Assembly (NCBI GenBank): GCA_020060765.1
Contig: JAGUZQ010000106.1
Span: forward strand, 62,001-126,000
Source: Planctomycetota bacterium
GTDB taxonomy: Bacteria; Planctomycetota; SZUA-567
Length of the DNA: 64,000 bases
Direction of reading: 5' to 3'
Both the position numbers and the translations under genes were made by a program. Below the pieces are notes generated by a model, which was not told where the DNA came from, made no database searches, and worked only from the letters and a program-made list of their open reading frames with translations. This document shows, in pieces, positions 57,033-64,000 of the stretch. Positions within the stretch are counted from its first letter, which is position 1; each line of letters opens with the position of its first letter.

Positions 57033-58558
57033 ACGCATCCTCTTCTCTCCTGCAACTGGCTAACGGGCAGGCGGTTCCCCTGGACGAAGTGCCGCTGCTG
57101 ACGCCGGAGGACTTCGGCGAAACCATCTGCTTCAGCGTGGAAAACGGCTGGCGCGTGAACGCCTGTTTCGCGTCGGCAGGCGCTACGCCGGAACAAACGG
57201 AAATGTACATCGTCCTCGCAGACGACGAGGAAAACCGACTGGGCGCGGCGCGCACGATTGTGACCGGCGACAGCTTTCCCTCCCTCGCCACCGACTGCCC
57301 GCAGTTGCACCTGTTCGAACGCGAAATCGCCGAGCAGTTCGGCCTGCTCCCCGATGGACACCCCTGGTTCAAGCCGCTGCGTTATCGTCCGTCGTGGATT
57401 GGTCGCGACGCCTGGGGACGCAAACCCGGCGCGCCGGTGCAGGTGGGCGAGACAGAATTTTATTCAGTCAACGGCGCGGAGGTGCATGAAGTCGCGGTCG
57501 GCCCGGTACACGCGGGAGTAATCGAACCGGGACACTTTCGTTTTCAATGCCACGGCGAGGAAGTGTTCCATCTGGAAATCTCGCTGGGCTATCAGCACCG
57601 GGGGATCGAGGAAGCGCTGCGCGGCGGGCCAAACCTGCGTTCGCTCCACTACGCCCAGACGCTGGCGGGCGACACCACCATCGGCCACACCGCCGCCTAT
57701 TGCCTTAATCTCGAAGCGCTTTCCTCCTGCCAGGCTCCCGCCCGCGCCCAGTCCCTGCGCGGCATCGCCCTGGAACTGGAACGGCTGGCCAACCACATCG
57801 GCGACCTGGGCGCGCTCGCTAACGACGTGGGCTTTCTTCCCACCTCCTCCTTCTGCGGACGCCTGCGCGGCGACGCTCTGAATATGACCGCGGTGCTGTG
57901 CGGCAACCGCTTCGGGCGCGGCCTGGCCGTTCCCGGCGGCGTCGGCTTTGACATCGAGCAAAAGCATATCGACGATCTGCTCCGGCGGCTGGACGCGCTG
58001 GAAAGCGACACGACCAACGCCGTGAATCTGCTGTGGGAAACGCCTTCGGTCATGGCGCGGTTTGAAAACACGGGAACACTCGGCACCGAATTCTGCCGGG
58101 AGATGGGACTGGTCGGCCCGGCCGCGCGTGCTGCGGGTCTGAGTCGCGACATCCGCCACGACCAGCCTTTCGGCATCTATAATTTCGTCCACCTTCCCGT
58201 CTCTATCTGGGACTCTGGCGATGTGTTTGCCCGCGCCTATGTCCGCTGGCTGGAGATTCAGCAGTCGTTCACCTTTATCCGCGAGCAACTGCGCACCCTG
58301 CCCGGCGGTCAGGTGCGAAAGCCGGTCGGTTCGCTCGCCGCCGGTCGACTGGCGGTTTCCCTGACGGAAGGCTGGCGGGGAGAAATCTGTCACGTTGCCC
58401 TGACCGACGAAACCGGACGCTTCGCCCGTTACAAGGTCGTCGACCCGTCGTTCCACAACTGGCCGGGGCTGGCCTTCGCCCTGCGCAACCAGCAGATTTC
58501 GGATTTCCCGCTGTGCAATAAGAGTTTCAATCTTTCGTATTGCGGACATGATTTGTGA
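57029..58558 (+). CDS. Ehr large subunit, HyfG/NuoCD-like, without NiFe ligands
   Basis: 509 residues: N-terminal NuoC-like part (1-145, ending HLFEREIAEQFGLLPDGHPW) and C-terminal NuoD/large-hydrogenase-like part (GHFRFQCHGEEVFHLEISLG, YQHRGIEEAL). True group 4 enzymes have RxCGxC after this and DPCxxC near the end. Here the positions read YAQTLAGDTTIGHTAAYC and SFNLSYCGHDL: no Cys pair at either site, so no NiFe centre. That identifies an energy-converting hydrogenase-related (Ehr) complex; its electron partner is not known. Confidence 0.88.
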   Translation: MNASSSLLQLANGQAVPLDEVPLLTPEDFGETICFSVENGWRVNACFASAGATPEQTEMYIVLADDEENRLGAARTIVTGDSFPSLATDCPQLHLFEREIAEQFGLLPDGHPWFKPLRYRPSWIGRDAWGRKPGAPVQVGETEFYSVNGAEVHEVAVGPVHAGVIEPGHFRFQCHGEEVFHLEISLGYQHRGIEEALRGGPNLRSLHYAQTLAGDTTIGHTAAYCLNLEALSSCQAPARAQSLRGIALELERLANHIGDLGALANDVGFLPTSSFCGRLRGDALNMTAVLCGNRFGRGLAVPGGVGFDIEQKHIDDLLRRLDALESDTTNAVNLLWETPSVMARFENTGTLGTEFCREMGLVGPAARAAGLSRDIRHDQPFGIYNFVHLPVSIWDSGDVFARAYVRWLEIQQSFTFIREQLRTLPGGQVRKPVGSLAAGRLAVSLTEGWRGEICHVALTDETGRFARYKVVDPSFHNWPGLAFALRNQQISDFPLCNKSFNLSYCGHDL

Positions 58559-58742
58559 GTTGCTGAGTTGCTCGCGTTTTCTTCGAAAACGCTCGCATAA
58601 GAAACTCCCTTGCCCCTTACATGGGGAGAGGGGATTGAATAAAAGGTGCGCCAAAGATTAAAGGCAAGGCAAAGCCTTGCAACTCAGCAACTCAGTAACT
58701 CAGCAACTATATTAACAACCTTATGCTATCTGAGGAAAAACC
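58559..58742. repeat. Inserted repeat with inverted and tandem ACTCAGCAA motifs
   Basis: The operon is interrupted by about 180 bases. It starts GAGTTGCTGAGTTGCTCGCG and ends with GCAACTCAGCAACTCAGTAA, then CTCAGCAAC. The ends are inverted copies of one motif, and two short hairpins lie inside (GCGTTTTC/GAAAACGC and GCAAGGC/GCCTTGC). The same ACTCAGCAA motif recurs at 47,333-47,360. Confidence 0.55.
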
Positions 58743-59480
58743 ATGTTCACTGCTCTTCTGGCGCGACTCAAACAACGTCATCGCACTTTTAAATATCCTG
58801 ACGGCGCCCCCCCTCCCCTGCCGGAGCGTTTCCGCGGCTGCCCCGTCATCGACCCGGCGAAGTGTTCGGGCTGCGCCGATTGCGCGAAGGTCTGCCCCAC
58901 CGGCGCTATCAGCCTGCCTGCCGCGCGTAAAATAGACTTGGGCAAGTGCATCTTCTGCGGCGCCTGCCAGGAAGCCTGCGAACGTAACGCCATCAACTTC
59001 GCGCAGGATTTTCAACTCGGCGAATTTACCCGCCAGGCGCTGCTGAAAGAAACCGGCGTAACATGCACACCGCCGGAAAAGAAAAAGCATATCTTTTCCC
59101 GGTCATTGAAACTGCGCCAGGTTTGCGCCGGTGGCTGCAACGCGTGCGAAGCCGACACCAACGTGCTGCAGACTATCGGCTGGGATCTGAGCCGCTTCGG
59201 CATCCAGTTTGTCGCTTCGCCCCGCCACGCCGACGGCCTGCTGATTACCGGCCCTGTCACAAAGAACATGCGACTGGCACTGGAGAAAACCTACGCCGCC
59301 GTAGCCCAGCCCAAACTCGTGATCGTGGTCGGAAGCTGCGCCATTTCCGGAGGAGTCTTCGCCGGTCATCCCGAGCAGGACAACGGCGTCGAGGGAATTA
59401 TTCCGATCGATATGTACATCCCCGGCTGCCCCCCGCATCCCCTGACTATTCTGGAAGGACTGCTGCGATTGCGCGGATAA
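58743..59480 (+). CDS. Ehr small subunit fused to a 2x[4Fe-4S] ferredoxin (HyfH+HyfI-like)
   Basis: 245 residues. Residues about 35-85 have two ferredoxin clusters: DPAKCSGCADCAKVCPTGAI and GKCIFCGACQEACERNAINF. Residues about 125-245 are NuoB/HyfI-like with CAGGCNACEAD, VVGSCAISGGVFAG and YIPGCPPHPLTI, the four Cys of the N2-type cluster. Fusion of the two electron-wiring subunits is compatible with Ehr-type operons. The subunit should relay electrons between soluble donor and the large subunit. Confidence 0.88.
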   Translation: MFTALLARLKQRHRTFKYPDGAPPPLPERFRGCPVIDPAKCSGCADCAKVCPTGAISLPAARKIDLGKCIFCGACQEACERNAINFAQDFQLGEFTRQALLKETGVTCTPPEKKKHIFSRSLKLRQVCAGGCNACEADTNVLQTIGWDLSRFGIQFVASPRHADGLLITGPVTKNMRLALEKTYAAVAQPKLVIVVGSCAISGGVFAGHPEQDNGVEGIIPIDMYIPGCPPHPLTILEGLLRLRG

Positions 59481-59643
59481 TTTTCCAAGCTCCAAGCTTG
59501 TCCCGCAGGCCATGCTAGACTTATTTTCCGGAAAATTTTCATGGATTTGCGGAAATTTACGGCGTTTTATGCTGGAATCGCCTTGCTCTTTTCTGATAGA
59601 ATCGTAACAATCTATTGTAAGTCAACTTTTAAAAAGGCACAAC

Positions 59644-59916
59644 ATGGAAGCCAGCCAGGAAGTTACGATTATCAACAAATACGGCTTTCATGCCCGCCCC
59701 AGCACCACCTTCTCCCAACTTGCCAGGTGTTTCAAATCCGTTATAAAGGTCGAAACCAATGGTCTTTCCGGCGATGGTAAAAGCGTCATGGGCTTGATGT
59801 CCCTGGGCGCGCCGCAAGGCACGGTGATCCGCATCATCGCCCAGGGCGAGGACGCAATAGCCGCGGTCAAGGCTCTTTCTGAACATGTCACTGACCGTTT
59901 CGGCGGAATTGAATAA
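59644..59916 (+). CDS. ptsH: HPr phosphocarrier
   Basis: 90 residues: VTIINKYGFHARPSTTFSQL with the phospho-His (His16 here), and DGKSVMGLMSLGAPQGTVIR with the regulatory Ser region of HPr. Ser in KSVMGLM suggests control by HPr kinase/phosphorylase in addition to EI. AAAAAGGC ribosome site. Its partner here is likely the EIIA/HTH regulator at the start of the Ehr operon. Confidence 0.92.
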   Translation: MEASQEVTIINKYGFHARPSTTFSQLARCFKSVIKVETNGLSGDGKSVMGLMSLGAPQGTVIRIIAQGEDAIAAVKALSEHVTDRFGGIE

Positions 59917-59927
59917 TTGGAGTTATC

Positions 59928-60404
59928 GTGGCTGCGGGACAAATGGAACTGCGGATGATAACCAACGGCGAGTGGGAACTTGCCGCCAATATCATTGGCC
60001 TCGCCCTGGCCGGTTCGGGACTGGACATTTCCGCCGCCGATCAGACAGAACTTTCCCTGCTGCCCCATTCTTTCCAGAAAAACGGCGGCGCGTTCTGGGT
60101 GCTGTCGATCAAGGACAATCTGGTCGGCTGCGTTGGGGTGAAACCAACCGGTCAGTTGACCCAGTCGTGGGAATTGAAACATCTTTCGCTGGTTCCTGCC
60201 TGGCGCCGGATGGGGCTGGGGCGGATGATGGTGGAAAAAGCTGCTGCTCACGCCCGGGAAAACGGCGCGGATTCTCTTGTCGCAAAAGTCCCCGCCAGTT
60301 GCCAGGCCGCGATTTCGCTGCTGAAATCGTGCAAATTCGCGTTACTAGACACCGATTCGGCGCAAATCGAAGGCGAGTTGCTGCTGCGGCGCGATTTCGC
60401 CTGA
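59928..60404 (+). CDS. GNAT acetyltransferase
   Basis: 158 residues from GTG 59928 (GGAG upstream). Core: AFWVLSIKDNLVGCVGVKPT, ELKHLSLVPAWRRMGLGRMM with the R-x2-G-x-G/A acetyl-CoA loop (RRMGLGRMM), and a following helix VEKAAAHARENGADSLVAKV. 11 bases after HPr, so probably co-transcribed. Substrate unknown. Confidence 0.82.
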   Translation: MAAGQMELRMITNGEWELAANIIGLALAGSGLDISAADQTELSLLPHSFQKNGGAFWVLSIKDNLVGCVGVKPTGQLTQSWELKHLSLVPAWRRMGLGRMMVEKAAAHARENGADSLVAKVPASCQAAISLLKSCKFALLDTDSAQIEGELLLRRDFA

Positions 60405-60442
60405 TTATTTCTACTTGCAGTAAAAAAACGGGGCATTAATAC

Positions 60443-60471
60443 TTGACAAATGCCGGTTGGTTTTATATAGT
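60443..60471 (+). promoter_or_regulatory. tRNA-Gly promoter
   Basis: TTGACA (60443-60448), 17-base spacer, TATAGT (60466-60471), 27 bases before the tRNA. Confidence 0.85.
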
Positions 60472-60497
60472 GTCCCTGCTTTGCTGAATGACATTTT

Positions 60498-60573
60498 GCG
60501 GGTGTAGCTCAGTGGCTAGAGCATCACGTTGCCAACGTGAGGGTCGGCAGTTCGAATCTGCTCACCCGCTCCA
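60498..60573 (+). tRNA. tRNA-Gly (GCC)
   Basis: GCGGGTG/CACCCGC acceptor, D-arm TAGCTCAGTGGCTAGAGCA, anticodon GCC at 60531-60533 in loop TTGCCAA, T-arm GGCAGTTCGAATCTGCT, discriminator T, and encoded CCA (60571-60573). Confidence 0.96.
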
Positions 60574-60580
60574 GATAAGT

Positions 60581-60612
60581 AACCCATAACCAACAGGTTA
60601 TGGGTTTTTTTT
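60581..60612 (+). terminator. Terminator after tRNA-Gly
   Basis: AACCCATAACC (60581-60591), loop AACA, GGTTATGGGTT (60596-60606) and a run of T. Perfect 11-bp stem. Confidence 0.93.
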
Positions 60613-60760
60613 ATTGCGAACCCCCTACCATTCTCTCCTGCCATCTTAATGCAGTTCTCCTGCAAAATCATTACACCCCGCAGGCTTTTGCTGGAATCAG
60701 GACAGCAAATCCATACAATGGCTTTGTCTGCAACCATGATTTTCCCGGTGGAAACAAACC

Positions 60761-61624
60761 ATGCCGAAAATTTCGATCATCATCCTCGCCTGCAACAAGG
60801 CGGAATACACGCGTCTGGCCTTGCGGGGCTTGCGGGAAAGCACCTTCCCCGACGTCGAAACCATTCTGGTCGACAACGGCTCCAGCGACAACACGCCGGA
60901 GGTCTTTGCCGAACATGCCGCCGCAGCGGAGGCGAAAGGCTGGACAACTAAGCTGATTTCCTTCCCGGAAAACATCGGCGCCATTGCCGGTCGCAACCGT
61001 GCCCTGACAGAAGCGACCGGCGACTACATCGTCTTCATGGACAACGATGTCGTGATCGGTGTGCGAAGCTTTCTGGAGAAGCTGGTGCGGCGTTTTGAGG
61101 AGCAGCCAGACGTCGGCATCATCGGCCCGAAAATCCTGTTCGCCGCGCCGCCGCATCTGATCCAGTGCGCCGGTTGCGAGGTCTGCCGGGGTGGGCGGGT
61201 AAACTTCCTGGGGCGCGGCAAACCAGGGGATACGCCTGAATTCAACCGCCTGCGGGAAGTGCAATGCCTGATCAGCGCCTGCTGGATCATGAAACGCGAA
61301 GTGAGGGACAAAGTGGGCGAACTGGACATGCTTTTCCATCCCGTGCAGTTCGAGGACATCGATTACTGCTACCGCGCGCGCGAAGCGGGATACCGGGTGC
61401 TATACGATCCCTCGGTTTTCGTCTATCATTTCGAAAACGTGACCACCGACGGAACTCCTTCGCTTAATTACACTTATCTCACCGTCAAGAACGGTGTCAA
61501 ATTCAAACAAAAATGGCTACAGGTTTTTGCGAAAGAAAACGGCCCCGAAGACGCAAGTATCGTGTGGGAGAATATTCCGGGAATATCCTTGGCCGAGGTC
61601 GGAGAACTGAAAATCCATGACTGA
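60761..61624 (+). CDS. GT2 family glycosyltransferase
   Basis: 287 residues: ISIIILACNKAEYTRLALRG, TILVDNGSSDNTPEVFAEHA, DYIVFMDNDVVIGVRSFLEK (DxD-type motif MDND) and FEDIDYCYRAREAGYRVLYD with the ED catalytic base motif. Rhamnosyl/galactosyltransferase-like GT2 type, cytosolic. Eight-base overlap with the next gene, so the two work in one unit, probably on an envelope glycan. Confidence 0.88.
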   Translation: MPKISIIILACNKAEYTRLALRGLRESTFPDVETILVDNGSSDNTPEVFAEHAAAAEAKGWTTKLISFPENIGAIAGRNRALTEATGDYIVFMDNDVVIGVRSFLEKLVRRFEEQPDVGIIGPKILFAAPPHLIQCAGCEVCRGGRVNFLGRGKPGDTPEFNRLREVQCLISACWIMKREVRDKVGELDMLFHPVQFEDIDYCYRAREAGYRVLYDPSVFVYHFENVTTDGTPSLNYTYLTVKNGVKFKQKWLQVFAKENGPEDASIVWENIPGISLAEVGELKIHD

Positions 61625-62501
61625 ACATCACCTGCCTGAAATCGATCTGGAACGGGCGCAGGCCTTTGCCGCCGCCTTCCGCGCCAACCGGGCAAAGGCG
61701 AAAAAACAATCTGCCAGACACCGCAATGCCCTGGGCGCGGTGCGCATCGTTTTCCTGCTGGCCTTGCTGGCGGGAGCGTCTTTTTATATCATCCGCTTTT
61801 CTCCCCTGCTGGCCGGAGGAAAAATAAACTACGGTTTTATTCTGAAAAGCGCGGAGGAAAGTAAAACCGAAAACGTGACGGAAAAAAGCGATATCCGCCA
61901 GACCGATGTGGTGATAGCGCCGGGTGCGCGCGAAGTCAAACGCACGGCCAAAGCCAGAACCGCCCCTGCCGCTCGGGTTTCTGCCGTAAAACCGGTCAAG
62001 CTTGACAAGCAGCCGCTGGAAACCGCTTCCGCCTCGGCGGCTCGCCGCCATACCGCCGTGCGCGCGCCTGCCCTGAAACCGGAAACGCCTGTCGCCGTCG
62101 AACCGGCAAAAGTCGCGAAAACCGAAACAATGAAAACAGAACCAGCGAAAACCGCATCCGCCGCCAGCCCGACGAAGATCGATTGGAAAAACACTGAAAT
62201 CACCGGCGAAATTCCGGGCGCTTACCTCGTGATTTACCAGCAGCGGCAAGTGTTGGGCATCTGCGTGAAAAGCGAATACGTGCGGGTGTATTACAACGTC
62301 ACGCTGCCCGGGGAACTCAAGCCCGGCGATTACCGGTTCAAGCAACGCAATGGCGACATCCGCCGCATCGAACTGGATAACGGGATGGAAATCCTGCCTG
62401 ACGCCGGCAATGGGGAAGAGGCGATTGTCCTTAAGGCTGGCGAGATGGACGAACTGTGGCTCGCGACCGGCGGCAAAACCACCGTGATGGTGCGACCGTA
62501 A
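61617..62501 (+). CDS. Single-pass membrane protein, unknown
   Basis: 294 residues. Charged N-terminus, one transmembrane helix (VRIVFLLALLAGASFYII, residues about 42-60), an Ala/Lys/Pro-rich low-complexity linker to about 185, then a C-terminal beta-rich domain (GAYLVIYQQRQVLGICVKSE onward). Coupled to the GT2 gene. Topology suggests a periplasmic domain tethered to the inner membrane. Unrecognised. Confidence 0.65.
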   Translation: MTEHHLPEIDLERAQAFAAAFRANRAKAKKQSARHRNALGAVRIVFLLALLAGASFYIIRFSPLLAGGKINYGFILKSAEESKTENVTEKSDIRQTDVVIAPGAREVKRTAKARTAPAARVSAVKPVKLDKQPLETASASAARRHTAVRAPALKPETPVAVEPAKVAKTETMKTEPAKTASAASPTKIDWKNTEITGEIPGAYLVIYQQRQVLGICVKSEYVRVYYNVTLPGELKPGDYRFKQRNGDIRRIELDNGMEILPDAGNGEEAIVLKAGEMDELWLATGGKTTVMVRP

Positions 62502-62575
62502 GTACAGGTCTCCCAGTTTTTACGAATCGTCAGTAAGTTTTTATTAATGCAGTCGAACACTTTCAAGGCAGGATA

Positions 62576-62947
62576 TTATTCTTTTCGCGCGGCTTGGCGC
62601 TTGGCCGCCTCGTAAAAAGCCTTAGCCTCTTCCGGAGTGCTGGCTTTCCGGTCGCCGAAGACGTGCGGGTGGCGGGAGACCATTTTTTCCTGCAGAGTTT
62701 GCGCGACATCGTCAGGTGAAAACAGTTTTTCCCCTGCGGCTACGTGCAACATGAACAGAATATTCCATAACACATCGCCCGCTTCCTCGCGGATGGCGTC
62801 TGTCTCGCCTGATTCAATCGCCTGCGCCAGTTCCTCCACTTCGTTCCGCAGCGGCTTCAGCATTGATGACAGGGTTTGGGCGCAATCCCAGGGGCAGCCG
62901 TTTTCGGCATCGCGCAAGCGGGAAATGATGGCGAAAATCTCATCCAT
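62576..62947 (-). CDS. mazG: MazG nucleotide pyrophosphohydrolase (single domain)
   Basis: 123 residues: ISRLRDAENGCPWDCAQTLS (the GCPWD motif), RNEVEELAQAIESGETDAIR, EEAGDVLWNILFMLHVA with EEXXE and EXXD metal sites. One domain rather than the two of E. coli MazG. It hydrolyses (d)NTPs. It overlaps the CheR-like gene by eight bases. Confidence 0.9.
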   Translation of the reverse strand: MDEIFAIISRLRDAENGCPWDCAQTLSSMLKPLRNEVEELAQAIESGETDAIREEAGDVLWNILFMLHVAAGEKLFSPDDVAQTLQEKMVSRHPHVFGDRKASTPEEAKAFYEAAKRQAARKE

Positions 62948-63686
62948 GATCGGAGTATTTTCCTGGCAGATAGAGATTGGAATAGCCGCTGACCTGGCGC
63001 AGACCCGAAGGTTCGACCGTCTTGACAGTCAGCCCTTCCAGGAAAAGGAACCCGCCTTTTTTCAGGACAGAGCACATGTTCTGAATGATATGCAACTGAC
63101 TGGGAATATCATAATATTGCAAGACGTGGTTGCAGACAACATAATCAAAGGTGTGGGTTTTCGGTTTTTTGCGCAGATCGAACTGGCCGAAACGGATCTT
63201 GCCTTTGATCTCTGCATTCATGCTGATTGTAGCATCGTTTTTAACGGAAAAAACTTTCAGGATTCTGGAGTAATCTGCTCCGATCTGGCGCTCGGAGGGA
63301 GATAGATAGGTGCCTTGCCTGGCTTTAGCGAGCTGATCGGGACTGATATCTGTCCCGAAAACCAGAAAAGACCCCCGCAGGCGACGCTTTTTGAATTCGT
63401 CTGCGGCTACCATCGCCAACGAATAAGACTCCTCCCCACTGGAACAGCCAGCGCTCCAGATCGACAGCGTACGCCCCGGCGGCTTTTGCAGGTAAACCGG
63501 TAAAACCTCCTGTCGCAAGGAGTTGAAGATTTCGTGGTCGCGGAACAGGCGAGTCGCGGTAGTAGCTTTAGCCTGGGTAAGATTACAAAAAACGTCATGA
63601 GGGCTTTCGCCCAGAGAAAGCGGATTCATTGCGCGCGAGGAAACTTGAACCGCTCCATTTTGTTTTCCCGAACTCAGGCTTTCCAT
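62940..63686 (-). CDS. CheR-type methyltransferase
   Basis: 248 residues: TTATRLFRDHEIFNSLRQEV, LSIWSAGCSSGEESYSLAMV (AdoMet motif I), VFGTDISPDQLAKARQGTYL, and FDYVVCNHVLQYYDIPSQLH. This is the CheR catalytic domain that methylates chemoreceptor glutamates. GGGGGGTAGG upstream. No che genes are in the window, so the pathway role is inferred from family. Confidence 0.88.
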   Translation of the reverse strand: MESLSSGKQNGAVQVSSRAMNPLSLGESPHDVFCNLTQAKATTATRLFRDHEIFNSLRQEVLPVYLQKPPGRTLSIWSAGCSSGEESYSLAMVAADEFKKRRLRGSFLVFGTDISPDQLAKARQGTYLSPSERQIGADYSRILKVFSVKNDATISMNAEIKGKIRFGQFDLRKKPKTHTFDYVVCNHVLQYYDIPSQLHIIQNMCSVLKKGGFLFLEGLTVKTVEPSGLRQVSGYSNLYLPGKYSDHG

Positions 63687-64000
63687 AACCTACCCCCCGG
63701 TGTTGAACCCCAAAATCTGAATGCGCCTGATAATCCCTAACATTTTATTCCATAAAGACACATGATGCAAATATTTGTTTCGTTTTTGTTAAAATATATT
63801 GCCAAATTCAACACACCAAAAACCGTCACCATATATCCATATTTTGTCATTTAATCCTGCTGTATCCTGCATAAAACACCAAACATAAACCTGATCATAA
63901 TGACACACAGTCATAGCTGCCGCTTTATTACAGCACCAAATCATGCAAAATCAAAATACCAATCAGCATATTTATCCAAATTCTCATTACTGCTTTATTT
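63687..64000. other. AT-rich intergenic tail
   Basis: 314 bases with no ORF. In minus sense, TTTGCA and TAAAAT 18 bases apart (about 63739-63768) may form the CheR-gene promoter. Beyond that only AT-rich sequence is visible. Confidence 0.4.

Noticed and set aside
57029-59480. Classical group 4 NiFe hydrogenase / formate hydrogenlyase
   Set aside because: The large subunit lacks both pairs of NiFe cysteine ligands and no maturation or formate dehydrogenase genes are present.

Overview
The window holds most of a temperate tailed-phage (HK97-type) prophage, positions 1 to about 44,085, followed by about 20 kb of host chromosome. The host looks like a member of the PVC group, most likely Lentisphaerota/Victivallales. 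This is inferred from a secreted DUF4838-type protein with carbohydrate-binding modules, a pseudopilin with the FTLVELLVVIAIL methylation motif, and a helix-turn-helix/EIIA fusion beside an HPr. None of these is a formal taxonomic marker.

Prophage layout. The left part is read on the minus strand. From right to left it carries small terminase, large terminase, portal, a lipoprotein, two tiny proteins, a LamG protein, a MuF head protein with a putative JAMM toxin-like tail and a Cys-rich partner, prohead protease, major capsid protein, an unknown protein and a two-domain glycosyltransferase cut by the window edge. Tail and lysis genes must lie beyond position 1. Upstream of terminase (14.1-16.3 kb) is a DNA-modification block: a ParB/Srx-type protein and a methyltransferase-plus-Mom-like protein interrupted by an intein. 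Next comes an AT-rich accessory gene pair (16.4-17.9 kb) with a proteasome-like Ntn-hydrolase signature.

The early region (17.9-37.5 kb, minus strand) is a dense operon of mostly small genes. It holds a recombination set (YqaJ exonuclease, candidate annealing protein, SMC-like ATPase, SSB, RusA), replication proteins (DnaD-like initiator, DnaC-like loader), MazG-like, glutaredoxin, DUF488 and DUF5131 proteins and a shortened C5 methyltransferase. It also contains an HNH endonuclease that appears to have captured the start of the ATPase gene, a predicted three-way-junction RNA, and one isolated plus-strand micro-gene with its own promoter.

The control region (37.5-39.9 kb) has a Cro/CI-type repressor on plus, a divergent minus-strand promoter with operator-like repeats, several opposite-strand overlapping small ORFs and a pseudoknot-like repeat. 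Plus-strand lysogenic cargo (39.9-42.6 kb) includes a secreted protein, a KilA-N protein and a zinc-ribbon protein. A large serine recombinase follows, whose reading frame runs into a CAU tRNA gene, the probable attachment site.

Host part. Positions 44.1-48.7 kb carry a DUF4838 lipoprotein and a regulator-pseudopilin fusion (minus). From 49.3 to 59.5 kb a plus-strand operon starts with an EIIA regulator and encodes a membrane complex of the hydrogenase-4/complex I family. Its large subunit lacks the NiFe cysteine ligands, so it is an Ehr-type complex and not a true hydrogenase. HPr, a GNAT enzyme, tRNA-Gly, a GT2 glycosyltransferase, a membrane-anchored protein, MazG and CheR complete the window.
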